From Stictocephala bisonia (taxonomy: Eukaryota; Arthropoda; Insecta; Hemiptera; Membracidae), in NCBI GenBank assembly GCA_035578905.1, contig JAQJVL010000693.1, forward strand, positions 1 to 64,000: DNA of 64,000 bases. The letters are read 5' to 3'. Both the position numbers and the translations under genes were made by a program. The notes under the pieces were generated by a model. That model was not told the DNA's origin. It searched no databases and was given only the letters and a program-made list of their open reading frames with translations. Positions 47,229 through 59,000 of this stretch are shown here, one piece after another; position 1 is the first letter of the stretch, and the number at the start of each line of letters is the position of its first letter.

Positions 47229-48481
47229 TTCTTTATTTTTAAAAGGATAATAATAAGAAATATAGCAAGTAACTTCGAATTTCATTTAGTAAAATTTCAA
47301 ACAGAAATTCAAATACAGAAACTGTTAACTCTTATTTTACTCGATTTCCTGTTTAAATTACATAAGAAGCTCCATACTGACTTTGATTAAATTTAATTTA
47401 TTGATTTTTTTCTAAGTTATTGACTTGATAGTTTTAATAAAACTGAAATAATATGTAAACATATTAAAAAATTTTATTTATGAGGGATAGTAAATTACAT
47501 CATCATACCACGGGTTTGAGTTGGGGTGGTTTTTGCCATAAATTATTCACGGGGTCCAGTGCTGTTTCCTGCTCACGGACTGAGCAAAAAGAAAACAAAA
47601 GAACCTCCACCCAGGGATTTCTGCTTGGAAAACTAGCTTTACACTGGGATCGCCAGCTTTTTAAAACACAATTTTTGTTTTTAAAAAAAAGTAAATGTAT
47701 AGTATCTTATCAATTAAGACAAATAGATTACATTTTGTTTAGTTAACTTATGTAATATTTGATAGTCATTATAATAATATTATATCACTCTTAAGCTTTG
47801 CCAACAGACTTTTACTAATAAATACAGAATTTTTGTTACGAATTTTCCGCTGCAGATCACGTTAACAAAATATGGTTCAACTGGTATTTTAATGTGAATG
47901 AAAATGAAAATACATTTTATTCCCCAAACATTCAAATGTATATATCAGTAAGCTAAATTATATTGTTAAACATAATAATATTACAAAAATACATTGAAAA
48001 ATAATACCAATAATCACTAAACAAATTGTCTAAGATAAAAACAAAAATAATAAAAATCGTACAATAATTCCTTTTCATGGGAAAAGCCTACACAGGCATA
48101 CTGTCTGTGCGTAGGCTGAGTTGCTAGTATTGTAATCAAAAAGGTCAAAAATGTAAATGTTTTATCACAGACTATCATATAAAGGGAACACATTTTTAAT
48201 GTATGTCTATACTAACTAAAATAAACATTAATAAGAATAGAAAGTAAACTAGTATTTTAAAAGAAGGAAAAAATAGATAATATTTATAAATAATAATAAT
48301 AATATGAATTTTGAAACATGGAAAAGTGGTAGCATAAATTAATTTAATAATTAACACTTCGATGACATTACAACTCGGAGGTGAGGCAATCATATCCAAA
48401 ATGTGATCACTGACCATTTGTCAATTTAGGAAGGGCCAGAGAAACAATTGCATGAAGGCTAATGCCCTGTGAATACTTCTC
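47226..48481. other. No gene; small hairpin at 48085-48117
   Basis: A GC-richer patch at 47480-47670 with an 88-codon frame has no domain. AGCCTAC (48085-48091) pairs with GTAGGCT (48111-48117). Upstream, GAATGAAAATGAAAATACATT at about 47895-47915 reads on the minus strand as an AATAAA-containing, A-rich end, so an old minus-strand LINE 3' end is possible but unproven. Confidence 0.3.
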
Positions 48482-48509
48482 GCAATGACTACAGTACTGT
48501 AGTCATTGC
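48482..48509. repeat. Perfect 28-bp palindrome flanked by TTCTC direct repeats
   Basis: GCAATGACTACAGT (48482-48495) is followed at once by its exact reverse complement, ACTGTAGTCATTGC (48496-48509), with no spacer. TTCTC stands immediately on each side (48477-48481 and 48510-48514), like a short target duplication. Confidence 0.9.
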
Positions 48510-49774
48510 TTCTCGTCATCCAATCTCAACACAAGACCCTCCAAACAAAGGACCACTCATACAGCACCGGCCTCGGCCACAGTTCATCCAGTGGTGGGGG
48601 AGTAGCCAGCATCAAATCCGCCCGCAGACACTCCTAATGACATTCTCTGCTCTCTCCAAACTTATCAGATTGATCCAACCAATTACCTGTTTTTTTAATA
48701 TAGATATTGAAGTACAAGAGAATAAATTAAAATCGAGGTAATTCCGTCGGAGATTTAAAAACAATGCATGTGCAATGTAGACCGGAGTATTAGTTGAAAA
48801 TGATTTATTAATAGTCGGAGTGATGTTCTAGGAATTAACAAAATAAACACTTGTTGGATTACGTTGTAAAGTTGATCGAGTGAAATAATAAATATACATA
48901 CCGTATACAAGTATAAAAAATATTTGAAATATATAAAAAGTATTTTATTTCTTTAAAAATTAGAAAGTTTATTTAATGTCAGGAAGTGTATGTCGTTCCT
49001 AAGTTTTATAACGGAATGCAACTGAGTTATATATTTACAACTTTTTCTAACTTTAGCTTGCTAACCGCAATGTGGGGATTTTTCAGATCTTGCAAAGTCA
49101 AATATGTTAGGTTGAATTAGTGTTTTAACATTTCTTTGATTGTAGTTTGTTTCTATGTTACTACACAATTCGAAACGGACCTAAGGCAAGGTATTCTGTT
49201 TTTGATTAATAGGTAATCTTATATGCAAGAAAAGGATTATATTTATGGGAATATCATGACGAATATAGGCTACATTTTTAATGTTAAACCAGCTATCAAG
49301 ATCAGAAAAAGAAACATTTTTGAACATAAAACACGAAATTAAATGTTATCCTGATTTATTTAAATTAAGTGGTTCTCGGTACATTTACTGTCAATATATT
49401 TCGAAATAGTATATTTTTAAATAGTAGAAGATTGCAGTAAAATAAGATGGCAGTCGAGTTTTAAAGTCGTCAGATATGAGACATATAAAAATTAACAAAA
49501 AATACAAATAAAGTTTAAAAACTATTAATATAGCTAATATATCATAAATTCCAATAATTATTTAAATTTTTCATTACTATAAAAAACAAATTAATGTTAT
49601 GAATTGTTTATGTTCTGTTTAGACCTCATTATCATAATTTAATCAAACATTTACAAGATAGTTCTAATAAAATAGAAAGTCTACACATAATTAAGTTAGT
49701 TTCAAAACTGAAATATATTGTATTTGCAGTTTTATGTATGTGCTTAGTAGCCAGAAATATGACATAATGAACCT
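48510..49774. other. AT-rich stretch, no gene
   Basis: A 90-codon frame (48469-48741) runs through the palindrome and has no domain. Nothing else seen. Confidence 0.5.
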
Positions 49775-49920
49775 CCGTGACTCATGGTTCCTCTTTACAT
49801 TCATCAGTGCCCGTAAAGGGTTCCGGTCACAGTTTTACATGACAAAAGGCTGGGGTGGCCTTTGTAATGTTGATGTAATGTAATTGAGGTGTACAATTGT
49901 CTCATGTATTATATATCTAG
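49775..49920 (+). repeat. Dispersed repeat family Z, copy 2
   Basis: Better-preserved partner of 11.2-11.3 kb: GTGACTCATGGTTCC, TTTACATTCATCAGTGCC, TAAAGGGTTCCGGTC, TTTACATGACAAAAGGC, TGGGGTGGCC. Boundaries are approximate, and it is non-coding. Confidence 0.6.
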
Positions 49921-51689
49921 TTGCAGTTAGTTTGTGTGACAGGTTTGATATTGGTACCTCATCTAACCTTAATCTTTGTAAATTCCACTTCTACGATTAC
50001 TTTGCTTACTCAAAGATCGTAATAATGTTTAACAGTAATTTAATGGAAATAACAACAAGCAGTTTAATGTAAACATCATTTTATATCCAAAATTTAATAT
50101 ACAACTCTAGTTAGTCATTATGTAATTCTTTGATCAGGTTTAGGAAAAGTATCAAAATCATATTTAATACATTTTTTAACACTGTTTGGACAATACGTAT
50201 TTTTGTCCAAAATCACATTATGTCAAAGTTATATATAATAGTGGATCATTTCTTTATTTAAACTATATTTTAATTTTTATCAATTTGTATTACTTGCCTG
50301 TTTCTACATTATATACTGAAAATTAGCATATGTTACGATTTAATTCACAACTACTACGTTTTAAACAAACGTCAAACGTAAATAAATAAAAAAATTTAAA
50401 TGTTTAACAATAATGCACAAAAAAAATACTGTAGTCTTTTTACGATGGCGTAAAGATTTTCTTCATATCATTGTTTTTTACGTATGTAATGCCCTTTACA
50501 AGACCTTCAAGCTATATTCAAATTGAAGTGAAGTAATAAATAGTATAACTTGTGTTCCCTGGTCGACAGTAGACTCTGTGAACCTTCAGTTATTAAAAAG
50601 TTGTGTATTGTTGTATTACTTTAGGATCTTTTATATTTGATATCATACGATATTTGTCATACCATGATAGACATGTTTGTATATGGCTTTTCCAAAGTTG
50701 TGATTTAGGGTTCAAATGTTGTGTTTTTCTTCAAACTAATGTTTTTATTTATTATAGTCGTGAACATTGCAATAGTCATCCTGCTGTGTAAGTAGTTTGT
50801 CTACTAAACTGGCTCAGGAGCCATAAATAATTGATAAGGAAAATCTATAGATTCCGGATAACATTTACAGTGATATGTGAAATTTGTTAAACTACTTAGT
50901 ATGATCTATTAATTATTTGGCAAATACAAGAAAAAAAAACTAGGAATTATGGAGAATAACGATTAACGATCCTCAAATCCATAAAATGCAAGTTTGGATG
51001 GTTGGTCGCAGACCGAAAAACAACGTAAGCCACCAAACCCTGCAATAGAATCCCAAGGAATCAGAAGGTAAAAAAGCCCTAAAGTATCCTGGAAGATTCG
51101 ATACAAGAGAACAAAAAATAAAGAAGATGGTGCGAGTTTGAAAATGAAGCAGATGACCGAGAACCTGGTGAAGTAGTAGTTAAGGGTAAATTTGACTTCC
51201 ATGTAAAATTAATTTATACTATAAATTTATGAACTGATAATATTACATTCTTTAACTGATTAAAATTAACTTTAACAACTTTTGATTATAGTCTTAAAAG
51301 AGACCTGGCATTAACAAACAACATCGAACACTCACAAAATACTTTTCGTTGTCATGTAGTAATTTCTTTCCGATACACATTTTCTGACAATGTACCACTA
51401 ACTTCCTTTGTCAGAGCCGTGCCAGGTGGTGTTTATTTACTCAATATACAAAATGTCAATTTACAACAGTGAAGTAACATAATATTCTACCCAATAATGC
51501 TCACTCAGGTGTTGTAACTGACAGCTGACTGACACGTGTTACGTATTGTTGTGGTGAGGGACATTGTAATTCCCTTGTGGTACGATATTGTTGTATTGCC
51601 GGATTCTTCGTAAAAATACCTCTGTATTATTACCTGTAAGGTTTTGAATTGTATTTTACTGTTGAATTCCAATGAGTGAAGGATAAAGT
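49921..51689. other. AT-rich stretch, no gene
   Basis: Short frames at 50603-50791 and 50963-51202 lack domains or splice context. Nothing supportable. Confidence 0.5.
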
Positions 51690-51990
51690 AAACCTCAACC
51701 TAAAAAGGAGTTATCATATTTGATCTCAGTATTAACTAGTAACACATGTCAGATGTTCTGTCGTAGCAATTATCTATCAAGTATTTCTTGGTATCCTTAG
51801 TATGGTGACTAATAGGGAATCCTGAGTAAGGGTGTGATTTGTTCTCAACATAAAAGCGGTTATCACACATGTATCTGAGGAACTGTCAACTGGTCACTCC
51901 GTCAGCTGTTATGACAAAGCCGTTATTAGAGAAGTATTCCTGACTATCCCTGCCAGTGACTAACTATAAAACTGGCACATATGCTACACC
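51690..51990 (+). repeat. Diverged two-unit ~160-bp tandem duplication
   Basis: The block CTCAACCTAAAAAGGAGTTA near 51690 recurs as CTCAACATAAAAGCGGTTA near 51853, followed in both by TATCTGAGG-like, GTCAG, TAGAGAAGTATTCCTGACTA-like and GTGACTAA blocks. Similarity is moderate. Confidence 0.5.
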
Positions 51991-52785
51991 AAAGCCATGT
52001 AATAACCTGTGGTAGATTTGTTTGGTATCTTACAATAATGGGCTTACTTCAAAGATTACCAAAGGTTTCTTCAAAACCAGTAATATTTCACTATGTAACC
52101 AATTGGTTTTATTCAGGAGTCAAACAGATATAGTATATATTTTAAACTAAAATAATAAATATAAAATTATAGTATCAAAAAAATCAATAAACATTTTGAT
52201 AAGGTGGTTTAGAGTACCATGGGTTCATGTAATCAATATTAATTATTCAATGTTTGGAATTAAATGTATTAATATTTTAAAACAATAATTAATTTAATTA
52301 TTTTCAGTTTACCCTTCATAAACAATCTACTTCAAAATAATGATAGTGTTTGTATTTAAAGTAATACTAGTTTACATCATGCTCAAGCTCTTTATAGAGC
52401 TGACATCAACAATAAAATGTCCACTAGCCAAGTCGTATTATACTTTATATAGCTGTAAAACAAAATAACATAACACATTGTAGAAACAAGTTGTTCATTG
52501 TAATTGATGACACTGGGGCATGACAAAGTGAAAACTGTTACACGATTTTATATCAAGTGGTTTTTAAAAACTATATTGGGTATTTGGGGGTTGAGAGTTT
52601 ATTTATATTGGGTAAAGAATGTAGAGTTTCTATTTAAAATTTAAATAAATTTAAGTTAGTAAAAGTTAAAGATTCAATAATTATCATAAATGCCATTGTT
52701 GAAATGCCTGAATCTCAAAAAATTAATACTTAATTTTTAATAAAACCTAATAGTTCTTATTGAGCGTTATACATGAACTATATGA
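51991..52785. other. AT-rich stretch, no gene
   Basis: No supportable feature. Confidence 0.5.
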
Positions 52786-53095
52786 GACCTTTTCCGTTAA
52801 TTCACTAACACTACTTTTTTATCACAATTACGTTTAGGTTAGGTTAGGTTAGGTTAGGTGGCTACTATAGTTGAACACAAACTGGTTAATCCAATGATTG
52901 ACTTAACGTCAAATACACTCTCCGTGTGTAAGTTCTTGGAAAGCGATAAGATATCGAAATCGTAGTGAATAGGAAATATCACAATGTATGTAAAAATGAG
53001 TGTGGGACAGTTCTTAGAGCAATATAATACGTATGAAGCGGTAGTGAATTAACGGAAACAAACAAATGTTGTGGGTTGAACTAACGGAAAAGATC
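52786..53095. mobile_element. 310-bp MITE with nested inverted repeats and an internal TTAGG block
   Basis: Outer ends: GACCTTTTCCGTTAATTC (52786-52803) against, reversed, GATCTTTTCCGTTAGTTC (53078-53095), 16 of 18 identical. Inner pair: TTTCCGTTAATTCACTA (52791-52807) and its exact complement (53042-53058). No coding capacity. Superfamily unknown because no clear target duplication is adjacent; ATATGA occurs near both ends but not in contact with the right one. Confidence 0.65.
52834..52858 (+). repeat. Interstitial telomere repeat (TTAGG)5
   Basis: Five perfect TTAGG units inside the MITE. TTAGG is the ancestral insect telomere repeat. Being internal and inside an inverted-repeat element, it probably travelled with that element and does not mark a chromosome end. 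Confidence 0.9.
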
Positions 53096-56000
53096 AATTA
53101 TATGAAATAATATAATTTATTTGCAATAAGAAATGCAATATTTATTGTTAGCAAACAGCCCTTGCTTCGTTACGGAGTATTTGCTGAAATCTACGATTGT
53201 ATACCCTTCGCTCTGAGTTTCTCTCTGAAACCATCTCTTCAATATATAAGTTAAGGTACTGTTGCTCTCCTAGATAATAAAGTTTTATAATCTAGAAAAC
53301 TCTAAAAGTCTACTTTAAGGGGGTGCAAAGTGGAGCAATCACACACTTAATTTTATAGAGAAAAATATATAGAAAAAGTGTAATTAATTATGAATCAATA
53401 AAATAAATATCAAACATGTTTATTTTCTTACAAAACAGCGTTATTATTTTAATAAAATCAAAACAATACTATCCTTATAGAACAATCCTTTAGGGGCAGT
53501 TTCTATCCCTTAGGAGTATTTTTTTAAGATGAAAATACTGCATTTTTCCTATTTAGTCTACAACAAATATTTGTAACAACTTTCATCTCTGTACGATTAC
53601 GGAAAGTGGGAGAGTTAGTGATTCGTGAGTGAGGGCTTTCTCTTTTAAACATAGTTATAATGCCGTTTTTTCAGCAAATATATTTATTTTTCCTGTAGAC
53701 TACCGCCTCTATTACATAAACTTAAATTAGTCCTGCAATAGTAAAAATATAGTAAATAATATCCAAAATTACAATTACATTCAATAAGATTCAAGATACC
53801 CATAAAAACTCTGCCTACACTTTTAGTTTTTTATCTTTTGAAATATATTAGTTTCTGTTGGACTATATTATTATTGAACCTTATTAGTTACTGTTTTCCT
53901 AAAAATTTAAGCATTTTTAGAACCCCTGAAATACGAGACGAGTAGTAACTTCAAATTTCAAACATTATAAATAGGTCTTAGTAAAAATTAAAATTTTTAA
54001 ATAAAAGCACTTTCAACCCTCATTTTAAATTAAGTGTGAAGAAACATAAGAGTAAAATAGACTATATCAAACTTTTAAAAAATATCAGTCAAATTATGAT
54101 TTATTGTAACTCTGTATTTTGAAGTTCAGCTCATTTTACTTATTTGTGAAACCAAGTTTTTATTAGTAGTTTATTTTGTTTAATGGTGTAAAATGTATTT
54201 ATTTTTCTAATATAGGCCATAATACTACGTAGCAGCTTGGTATTCTAAACATCTGGTTAAAAGTTTGTAAAACTCATACTGCCAGTTTCTCCAGGATAGT
54301 TAAAGCTCAACTATTTATAGAAGTAACTGTTTTTTAAACCGTACTAGATAAACTGGCAGTATGAAGGTTACACAATGATAACTAAATTCTTGTCATTGCT
54401 TGTAAGATTCAATTTCAACTATCTATATAATTACTAGGATTGACAAAATAAACGTGAAGCGTCTTAGTGGAATATTCTTACTTTAGTATTTCAGCCCAAC
54501 TTTAATAAAAATACATTTTTATAGGTTCAAGATAAAGATGTCTATTTTCCCCAATATTCATTTTTTACAAACCGTAATAAGTTTATTTGCGTTAAATGTT
54601 TCAGTTAACCCCTAAAAATCTCCTTTATAGGTGGGAACTAGAAACTTAACTGATATTCAAGAAAATAGCGCCTAATATACCCTTGAATATACATACACCT
54701 GTGATATATATGCCATAGATATATTTGTGCCAGTAATTGTTTAGTTAGTGAGGCCCACAACCACAGCTGGTTTAAACTGTATTATACTTACATGGGCCTT
54801 CACTAGTGCTCACAGTGGACCACAAAAACAACTGATATTTTTATACTCAAAATTTAACATTTGATGGGAAGTCTATTTATGTATAAAATCAATGGTTATA
54901 CACAATCTAACAACGTATAGTCACGACCATCAGATTTTGGCGACACGACGCTAGCGTTAATAGCCACCAGCTAGCTAGTAGCTAGTACGTATAGTACATA
55001 TATCTGCTCTGTTTAGATCCACAGCTGTGATTACTGAATGTAATCTTAAAAATGCATTACTCTGATGTCGCGTATTATTTTACAATAAAAATTTTTACCT
55101 TACACTTCAGCTAAATATTAAAATAAATTATTAACTTTGATTTAAATTAAACATGTTCACTTGTCAAATACGCAATTCCTACTTACGATACATTTAATTA
55201 AACCAATTTGTATTTTTTTAAGAAAATGTATATTTAAATAGATAGATCGATCCATTAAAATACCTGAACAAATCTCGTAGCTTACTAACTCGTTTATAAT
55301 ATTTTAACTTCTTCATTAATATTAAAAAAATATTCCAATTGTTTCTACAAACAATGCAACAGAACGGTGATGCAGTGTAGTTGTGCTGGCTTGCTACTTT
55401 AAGCGCTGCCATCGAGCTAACTCCACAACACTGCTGTGACTGGATAGTGATAGAGTGTGGCTAGACCATCACTAGATGGAAATTAATTTCTTTGAACTCC
55501 TTAAAATAATATATTTTGGGGCGTGGGGCTTTAAGGACTGTCAATAATTATTTAAGAGTTTAATTTTGTATTGATAGTCATTAAGATTTTTTAGGTGATT
55601 TGCGTATCATTGATTTGTTTCAACATCACCCTGAGGATCAGATCATGTTGTTTCAGTTACATAATAGTGGTAGTATAGTACATATAATATTATTTAAGTA
55701 TTTTAATATTTAACAATAGAATAAATATTATAAAATTATAAAAATGACATGCACATACTGCTATACTCTGAATAAATACACTCTCTAACATATTAATTGA
55801 TGTCAAAAACAATTAAATGTAATTTACTTCAATTTGCTGGAAATTGAATTTGTCAGAATACACATTACGAAGATAGAAGTTTCAAAAGAGTATTGGTACC
55901 AAAATGTATTCTAAAATACCAAATCGACTGATACAGGAGCGAGTACTGCATCAATAATCAAAAACGCATTGCGTACATCCGTGCTGGGAAAACACTTTCC

Positions 56001-59000
56001 CAATGGTCTTGTCTTTTATACGTTCATGGAACGTTGTATTAATATAAAGATCGTATGTCTGCTCTATCATTCTACTCACCAAAATTACAATGAACAGTAC
56101 AACTTCCTTTACTCTACGTTAAATACTTTTTGATAACTTAATATGATCTATCAGACTATAATATGTTATACCCTTGATAAATAATATTCTCTTAGAGTAA
56201 ATGTATTATTTATTAATCTATACTATGTTTATAAGATGAAATAGCATAAAGCCAATAAAATAGCATTGCAGTTCACATGTATGCTGTTACCAGGAGCTTG
56301 GACGAACAGAGGTCCCCTTGCATCAATGACAAACTCAAAAAGGGTAGACTAGATTTATTATTGTTTTATAACCTATAATATTGTTTTTGTATTTTTTTTC
56401 TATTTTTATATAATAAAGGTCATGTTTTCCATATCATAATTTAAAATGCACTTTCTTCAAATATAATTTTCTATTCATTCATATATGATAGAAGGTGGTA
56501 ACAAATTAGTATTATTGATATTTTTTAAATCAATTAACTTTTATTACAGTTTAATTTTCAGGAACGTATCTCTTATTAAATTTATATGAACATGTAACCT
56601 ACAAGGGGCGTGTAAGCAGTGTGGAAGTTTACACCAATATTTTAATGTGGCTTGAGTGTAGTGAAACCAGTAGTCAATACATTTCCTGTAAATTTACTCT
56701 GAATATCGTGTTATATGACTCAATGATGATTTATAGTCATATATGATTCTTTCATGTACCATACCACATTCAGAGACAATGCTCGTTTGATATGCCCCTT
56801 TGTCCCCACTTAGTAATCTGACCTGTATCTGCTACTCTATTCTCTGTTATCAAAATACTCACCACAATATAAATATGATACCATTTGGAGTATAGTTTTT
56901 AATATTTAATTAGACATATATGTATATATTACACTGAATATTTCAGTTAATTATTTTGGTATTAAAATGTTTATCTATATTTTAATGTAAATGACGGATG
57001 ATTAAAAAAATAATATTAGATATTGACTGATTCAATTTTTAAATTTAATTTTTAGTTTTAAACTTAAAGACTGCATCACAAACAATGTTTAAATAATGAT
57101 GTTACCAATGAAACTTAGTTATTGGTGGAAGTAAATTAATTAGAGTAATGACATTTTAATTTAAATTGCGTTCATTATTGAACTACGATATTATTGTATT
57201 AAAAGCATGGTTACTTAGCTATTTTTTGTTTTTGTTAGTAAATGCAATTGCTATTACTGTTAATATCTTCTTTTACAACCAGAATGGAATTCAATAACCT
57301 ATACTGAAATAATATTTTTTGATGAATACAGATCAGCAGATAGAATCCTTGTATATTCTGTGAAAATTTTGACGCAAAAGCTTTAATAATTAATGTATAG
57401 AATACGTATCGGTACATTCATTTGTGTAATGTCTTTTAAGTATAGTCTGGTGTTGTAATATATTGTATTATTTCATTTTATAATGCACCAATTACCGTAG
57501 AAGCATGTAACCCGTATAACTGAAGAGCAATAAGTGTAGATTACTTAATACAACAAGGTTGGATATATAAGGTTAAACAATTCATTGTAGACGTGCTTAA
57601 TTGTGTAGTACCAAGCATGTCACGTTTATAATGCATTGTGATAATCGATTTATTTATTAATAAATAAACAACTATCAGTTTAAACTGACCACCCTTTAAA
57701 GGGTTCATTGTTATACATTATGTACGATCTAAAATTGAATTAATTTATGAATTTTTTATGAACCTAATACAATCATTAAATAATTAATTAGCTTTAATCG
57801 AATGCTACTCTTCTTTTTGTGGCCACAATATCTCAATTTTGTGGCATAATGACAATCTTACAACTTTATATTTCCATATTGGATGTTTACATGTGCATAC
57901 ATGCTGAAAACTGAGTCTGAAAATTATTCAAGCGATTGTTTGTATTTCACTTGAAAAACTGGGCAGAGTTTCCCATACTCCGTCTGAGAAAATTGTGCTT
58001 TCAATAACAAATAATATAATTCTGTTTTAATATGCATTGCCAATGAACACTCGACAAACATTTGGAAGGAATAACAATAGTTAGTTTTGAAAGTATATAA
58101 TATACTGTTAATAAACAAATACGCAATGCATACAAATATATTTCACTATAAATACATAAAAGTATGTAGCCACTCATTAGTCTTGAAATATACTTTACGT
58201 TCAATACATCTCAGGTATCAAGGCCTCTTAAAGACTCATTAGTGAGTTTGGGAAGTCTAATATCATCCAAGTAATAAGTGACACAGGGATATTTAGTGTC
58301 CAACTTTTCTCATTCATCATTCTGAAGTTGTCCTCTTCATTTATGAAATGCAGACCTATAATTTCACACAATTCAGTTCAAATAATTTTAAGGAACAGAG
58401 TTGGTTAGTTTGTAGCTCATTCGATGATTTAGGTTTGTTAAGGTCATCTAACAGGTCCTATTGCTACGTCATTTAGTCTGTGTTTGATGTGCATGAAAGG
58501 GAGTTTAAATGAATAGGACATGACAACTTCAGGTCTATAGGCTCATACAGTAAAAGCGTCTCTCCTATAACACCTTACATCTCCTCTACAGCTACGGATA
58601 CAGGAAGATATTAGAAACCTTAAAAGAAGAATGCCAAATGTGTAAATCAAAATAATTTTAATTATGTGAACAGAAATTTTAAATTTATTCTGTTTTGATT
58701 ATCTTCAACTAGGTTATGTATAAAAAATATAATTTAATTAAAATGTATTTAAAAAGAAACGTACTATCCCTCCTAATATTTATTTTGAAATAAGTATTTG
58801 TGGCCTAATTATATAGACCATTAGCACTGCAGGAAGTGGAATGTTCAACCCTAAACGATACAGGACCTACATTTTTCCTTGCATAAGTAATCCGTGGTTT
58901 TTTATGGTCATATTTTCTTCTGGATACTGCGTAGTTCATTTTACATTGTGATGTTTTAGACATAAATTCCAATGACACGGATTATTTAAGACAAAAATAT

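Noticed and set aside
47091..47285. Minus-strand frame with a long Ile-Tyr run
   Set aside because: It is the translation of the (TA)n microsatellite.
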